The translations under genes were made by a program, and so were the position numbers. From Oricola sp. (GTDB lineage: Bacteria; Pseudomonadota; Alphaproteobacteria; Rhizobiales; Rhizobiaceae), in assembly GCF_022763245.1 (NCBI RefSeq), contig NZ_JALEGV010000040.1, positions 496,001 to 560,000 of the forward strand: a DNA stretch of 64,000 bases. Direction: 5' to 3'. Of this stretch, positions 61,123-64,000 are shown in pieces. The notes below the pieces were generated by a model that saw only the letters and a list, made by a program, of their open reading frames with translations, was not told where the DNA came from and searched no databases. The first letter of the stretch is position 1. Every line of letters starts with the position of its first letter.

Positions 61123-61800
61123 ATGGACTCGCAACAGGACTCACCTACAGGCAAGGGATCGCAACGCGCACGCTGGAAGCAGGATCCGGAAGGCGTCCGC
61201 TCCAATATTCTGGCTGTCGCCTTGAAGGAGTTCTCGGAACACGGCCTTTCGGGATCGCGCATAGACGAAATCGCGGCCAAGACGCGAACGTCCAAGCGGA
61301 TGATCTATTACTATTTCGGCGACAAGGACGGCCTGTTCCAGAAGGTTCTGGAGGAAGCTTACCGACATGTCCGTGACGGCGAGAAGGAGCTTCATCTAGA
61401 GGACTTGGCGCCGGTTGACGCTTTGAGGCAACTGGTCGAGTTCACCTTCGAGCACCATCGCAGAAACCCCGATTTCATCCGCCTTGTGATGATCGAAAAC
61501 ATCCACAATGGCGACTATCTCAGAAAGTCGGAGTTGATTCGCAGCCTGAACCAGACCGCGATCTCGCGGATCGAAGCGATCTACAACAAGGGTGTCGAAG
61601 CGGGATTGTTCCGGAAAGGCATCCTGCCCGTGGCGATCCATTGGCAGATCTCGGCGCTGAGTTTCTTCAATGTCTCCAACCGGATGACGTTCTCACAGCT
61701 GTTTGGCGGCGACCTGTTCGACGAAAAGGGGCAAGACCAACTGCGCCGGCAAATCGCCGACAGCATCATTCGCTTCGTGTCCAGCGAAACGCCCGCATAG
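61123..61800 (+). CDS. TetR-family regulator of the quinate/shikimate block
   Basis: A 225-residue repressor. The N-terminal helix-turn-helix reads ILAVALKEFSEHGLSGSRIDEIAAKTRTSKRMIYYYFGDKDGLF in the expected layout (residues about 29-72). The C-terminal domain matches the TetR_C group found with aromatic and hydroaromatic pathways. It is divergent from the dehydrogenase operon and convergent with qsuB, and both of those have the same promoter element, so control of both is likely. The ligand would be a pathway intermediate. Confidence 0.9.
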   Translation: MDSQQDSPTGKGSQRARWKQDPEGVRSNILAVALKEFSEHGLSGSRIDEIAAKTRTSKRMIYYYFGDKDGLFQKVLEEAYRHVRDGEKELHLEDLAPVDALRQLVEFTFEHHRRNPDFIRLVMIENIHNGDYLRKSELIRSLNQTAISRIEAIYNKGVEAGLFRKGILPVAIHWQISALSFFNVSNRMTFSQLFGGDLFDEKGQDQLRRQIADSIIRFVSSETPA

Positions 61801-61809
61801 CGACACACT

Positions 61810-63702
61810 CTAAGTTTTCGGCATCCCCTTCGGCCTGAGATGGCGTTTCTGGGCCGCAATTCGGAATTGCGCGTTGGACGCCCCGTAGCCGCGATAACCG
61901 TTTCGGCGTTCGACGATCTCGAAGAAAAAGCCCTCGCCGTAATTGGGGCTGTAGAGCTGGAAATATTCGCCGTTGTCGTCGCGGTCGTAGAGGATGTTGT
62001 TGTCGCGGAGGCGGTCCAGGAAAACCTGCTCCAGTCCGAAACGGGCGTCGAGATCGTCATAGTAGTTCGGCGAGATGACCAGAGGCGCGAAGCCGTTCGC
62101 CGCCAGCGCTGCGGCGGTCGCGAAGATGTCCGCGGTCGCGAAGGCCAGATGCTGCACGGAGGAGCCGAAGCTCTCGGCGAGGAAATGGCCCGCGAGCGTT
62201 CGCCTGTTCTCGGCGCCGTTCAGCGTGATGCGCAGGAGGCCCGTCTCGTTTTCGATGACCTGGCTTCGCACCAGCCCGGCCGGATCGACCACGTCGACCA
62301 TGGGTGACTTCCCGGTCTCGAAGATCGAGGTGTAGAAGAGGAGCCAGGTCAGCATCTCCTCGTAATTCATCGTCTGGGCAATGTGATCGATGCGGGTAAG
62401 GCCGGCGTCCGTCGGTGTCTCGGCGTCCGCGACCGGCTCGAACTCGATGTCCCAGACGCGGGCGAGATCGCTTTTCGCGTCGATGAAATGCACGATGCCG
62501 CCGCCGACGCCGCGGATCGCGGGGATCTTCAATTCGCCCGGGCCGACCGGCTGCTCGAAGAAGTCCGCGCCGAGCGCCCTTGCCCGCTGCACCGTCGCGG
62601 CCGCGTCCTCCACCTTCAGGCCGATGTCGCAGACATTGGCGCCGTGAACGACATAGGAGGAATGGGCGAAGCCCTCGCGCTCGGTGTTGATGACGATGTT
62701 GACGTCGCCCTGGCGCCACAGGCCGACATCCTTGGAGACATGCCGGCCGGCGCGTCGGAAGCCGAGCGTGTGCAGCATGGCGCCGAGCTGCGCCGCTTCC
62801 TCCTCGTTGGCCGCGAATTCGGCGAATTCGACGCCATGGACGGGGATGCGGTCCGGCATGTCGGGGACCGGGATCTTGATGTCCGGCTCGGACCGGCGGA
62901 CCTGGTCCATCAGGTAGACGAGCGAGCGGTGACCGTCGACCGAGATCGATTTCGGCGAGCCGCCGCGGAACTGGTCATTAAAGATCTCCAGCGACAGGAC
63001 CCCGTCATAGCCGGTGGCGGCGACGGCGCGCATGAAGCCGGTGACGTCCAGATCGCCCTCGCCCGGCATGTTGCGGAAATGCCGGCTCCAGTAGAGCAGG
63101 TCCATGTCGATCTTCGGGGCGTCGGCAAGCTGGATGAAGAAGATGCGGTCGCCGGGGATCGAGCGGATCGTGTCCGGATCGATCTTGCGCGCGAGCGTGT
63201 GGAAGGAATCGAGGATCAGGCCGACATTGGGATGGTCGGCGCGGCGCACGATCTCCCATGCGTCGCGATGGTCGTTGATGTGCCGGCCCCAGGCGAGCGC
63301 CTCGTAACCGACGCGGATGCCGCGCTTCGCCGCCCGCTCGCCCAGTTCGCGGAAATCTGCTGCCGCCCGATCGATGCCGCCGAGCGAGATCGGCGACACG
63401 TTGGAGCAGATCAGCACCAGATCGGTGCCGAGTTCCTGCATGACGTCGAATTTGCGTTCTGCCCGGTCGAAGGCGCGGGTGCGCTGAGGTTCCGGCATGC
63501 CCTCGAAATCACGAAAGGGCTGGAACAGGGAGATCTCCAGGCCGTGATCGCGGACCATGCGGCCGACCTCGCGCGGGCCGCCGTCGAAGGCGAGGAAATC
63601 GTTCTCGAAGATCTCGATGCCGTCGAAACCGGCTGCCGCGATCGCGCCGAGCTTCTCGGAGAGGTCGCCCGATATCGAAACGGTTGCAATGGCGGTCTTC
63701 AT
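61810..63702 (-). CDS. qsuB: 3-dehydroshikimate dehydratase, two-domain QsuB/QuiC type
   Basis: A 630-residue protein converting 3-dehydroshikimate to protocatechuate. The N-terminal TIM barrel carries the metal ligands Glu134 (VGYEALAWGRHIND), Asp165 (GLILDSFHTL), Gln191 (FIQLADAPK) and Glu239 (LSLEIFND). The C-terminal half is a 4-hydroxyphenylpyruvate dioxygenase-like domain. It keeps a possible iron triad at His440 (RIDHIAQTM), His518 (VQHLAFATAD) and Glu595 (GFFFEIVER). The ATG at 63702 follows TGAGG. No pca genes are in the window. Confidence 0.95.
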   Translation of the reverse strand: MKTAIATVSISGDLSEKLGAIAAAGFDGIEIFENDFLAFDGGPREVGRMVRDHGLEISLFQPFRDFEGMPEPQRTRAFDRAERKFDVMQELGTDLVLICSNVSPISLGGIDRAAADFRELGERAAKRGIRVGYEALAWGRHINDHRDAWEIVRRADHPNVGLILDSFHTLARKIDPDTIRSIPGDRIFFIQLADAPKIDMDLLYWSRHFRNMPGEGDLDVTGFMRAVAATGYDGVLSLEIFNDQFRGGSPKSISVDGHRSLVYLMDQVRRSEPDIKIPVPDMPDRIPVHGVEFAEFAANEEEAAQLGAMLHTLGFRRAGRHVSKDVGLWRQGDVNIVINTEREGFAHSSYVVHGANVCDIGLKVEDAAATVQRARALGADFFEQPVGPGELKIPAIRGVGGGIVHFIDAKSDLARVWDIEFEPVADAETPTDAGLTRIDHIAQTMNYEEMLTWLLFYTSIFETGKSPMVDVVDPAGLVRSQVIENETGLLRITLNGAENRRTLAGHFLAESFGSSVQHLAFATADIFATAAALAANGFAPLVISPNYYDDLDARFGLEQVFLDRLRDNNILYDRDDNGEYFQLYSPNYGEGFFFEIVERRNGYRGYGASNAQFRIAAQKRHLRPKGMPKT

Positions 63703-63821
63703 TCGGGGCCTCAATGGTTGCAACGCCGGAGCCGCTCCACAGGCGAAATCTCGGGCAAATCAGGCACTGCAGCTTGGCTCCACGAACCGTAACAGGCAAG
63801 GGACAACGGCGCCTCGTTGAC

Positions 63822-63849
63822 TAAACTATCCAGTTCGTTTATTTGTCAA
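63822..63849 (-). promoter_or_regulatory. Promoter/operator of qsuB
   Basis: Read leftward: TTGACA at 63849-63844, then AATAAACGAACTGG and an A/T-rich -10 region. AAAC and GTTT form the ends of an imperfect palindrome at 63823-63840. Nearly the same sequence precedes the dehydrogenase operon. The qsuB start lies about 120 bases downstream. Confidence 0.62.
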
Positions 63850-63903
63850 CACCGCAGTTCGGCAGGCGAAAAAGCTCGCCGCCCGGGGAGGAACAACGCG
63901 ACC

Positions 63904-63966
63904 ATGATCACCGACGCCAGTCGCTTCGAAAACGCATGCGCGCTTCCGAAAAGCTCCCGCCGATGA
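63904..63966 (+). CDS. Possible 20-residue leader peptide
   Basis: An ATG with a strong GGGAGGAA site 11 bases upstream opens a 20-codon frame (MITDASRFENACALPKSSRR) whose stop overlaps the next start (ATGA). It could be a leader for translational coupling, or simply the overlap of two frames. The downstream gene leaves the window after 12 codons. Confidence 0.35.
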   Translation: MITDASRFENACALPKSSRR

Positions 63967-64000
63967 CCGCCGCAGCAACTGACTTCCGGTATCCCTCCGT
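63963..64000 (+). CDS. Start of an unidentified gene running out of the window
   Basis: A frame beginning MTAAATDFRYPS stays open to the window end. An in-frame ATG at 63936 is an alternative start. It is divergent from qsuB and might be part of the same pathway, but too little is visible to identify it. Confidence 0.35.
   Translation, partial: MTAAATDFRYPS

Noticed and set aside
62383-63792. A 469-codon open frame on the plus strand
   Set aside because: Antisense to qsuB, with no family features; qsuB on the other strand has clear metal-binding motifs.
44500-64000. Second copy of the dusA 5' sequence as an attachment site
   Set aside because: I scanned by eye for the CCATCATGGGAGCG segment and found no repeat inside the window; an exact search beyond the edge would be needed.
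1-64000. CRISPR arrays, insertion sequences, rRNA
   Set aside because: No regularly spaced repeats, transposase-like frames or rRNA segments were seen.

Overview
This 64 kb window is high-GC chromosomal DNA of an alphaproteobacterium, most likely a member of the Hyphomicrobiales (Rhizobiales). The evidence is the gph / rpiA / DUF2059 / gor neighbourhood, class II DAHP synthase, class I fumarase, cobalamin genes cobT and cobS side by side, a PleC/PdhS-like histidine kinase, and TTG/GTG starts on several core genes. Genus cannot be fixed from the sequence. No rRNA, CRISPR array, insertion sequence or integrase was seen. One tRNA (Val, anticodon CAC) is present.

Region 1 (1-16.7 kb) is mostly housekeeping: partial gltX, two paralogous MFS carriers flanking a VIT1-type transporter, nadE with a small HEAT-like partner, a methyltransferase, rpsU, acylphosphatase, a hemerythrin-like protein, a LigB-type dioxygenase, a GFA-family protein, aroG (class II), a gamma-glutamylcyclotransferase-like protein, gor, a DUF2059 protein, rpiA and gph. 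Region 2 (16.7-18.7 kb) is sparse. It holds tRNA-Val, a membrane-anchored collagen-like protein and two long non-coding stretches, and looks like a small accessory insert.

Region 3 (18.7-44.6 kb) opens with an ammonium-transporter/PAS/GGDEF/EAL fusion. It continues with class I fumarase, moaA and mobA-mobB of molybdenum cofactor synthesis with two transporters between them, a b-type cytochrome, an amino-acid ABC importer lacking its ATPase gene, a beta-hydroxyacid dehydrogenase, DNA-repair-type proteins, an Lrp regulator with palindromic operators, a sensor kinase, cobT/cobS, a retropepsin-like protease, a TauE/SafE exporter and dusA.

Region 4 (45-64 kb) starts after a 620 bp gene-free stretch upstream of dusA and is an accessory catabolic block. 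Its right half encodes uptake and breakdown of quinate/shikimate-type compounds. A leftward six-gene operon (QsuD-like dehydrogenase, TRAP DctP, DctQ, DctM, an esterase, a DUF3237 protein) faces an AroQ-type dehydratase, and is followed by a divergent TetR regulator and a QsuB-type 3-dehydroshikimate dehydratase. Together these would convert quinate through 3-dehydroquinate and 3-dehydroshikimate to protocatechuate. The left half has a lone DctP, two zinc alcohol dehydrogenases, an aldo-keto reductase, a TIM-barrel isomerase-like protein and three FCD-type GntR regulators.

The most interesting signals are in region 4. A 17-bp palindrome (TGACATAC-N-GTATGTCA) recurs in front of three separate leftward transcription units, always overlapping a TTGACA box. 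Two other promoters, for the dehydrogenase operon and qsuB, share a second near-identical 20-bp element. Three DctP binding proteins accompany only one DctQM membrane pair. The AroQ protein keeps its catalytic residues but has lost two residues usual for substrate binding.
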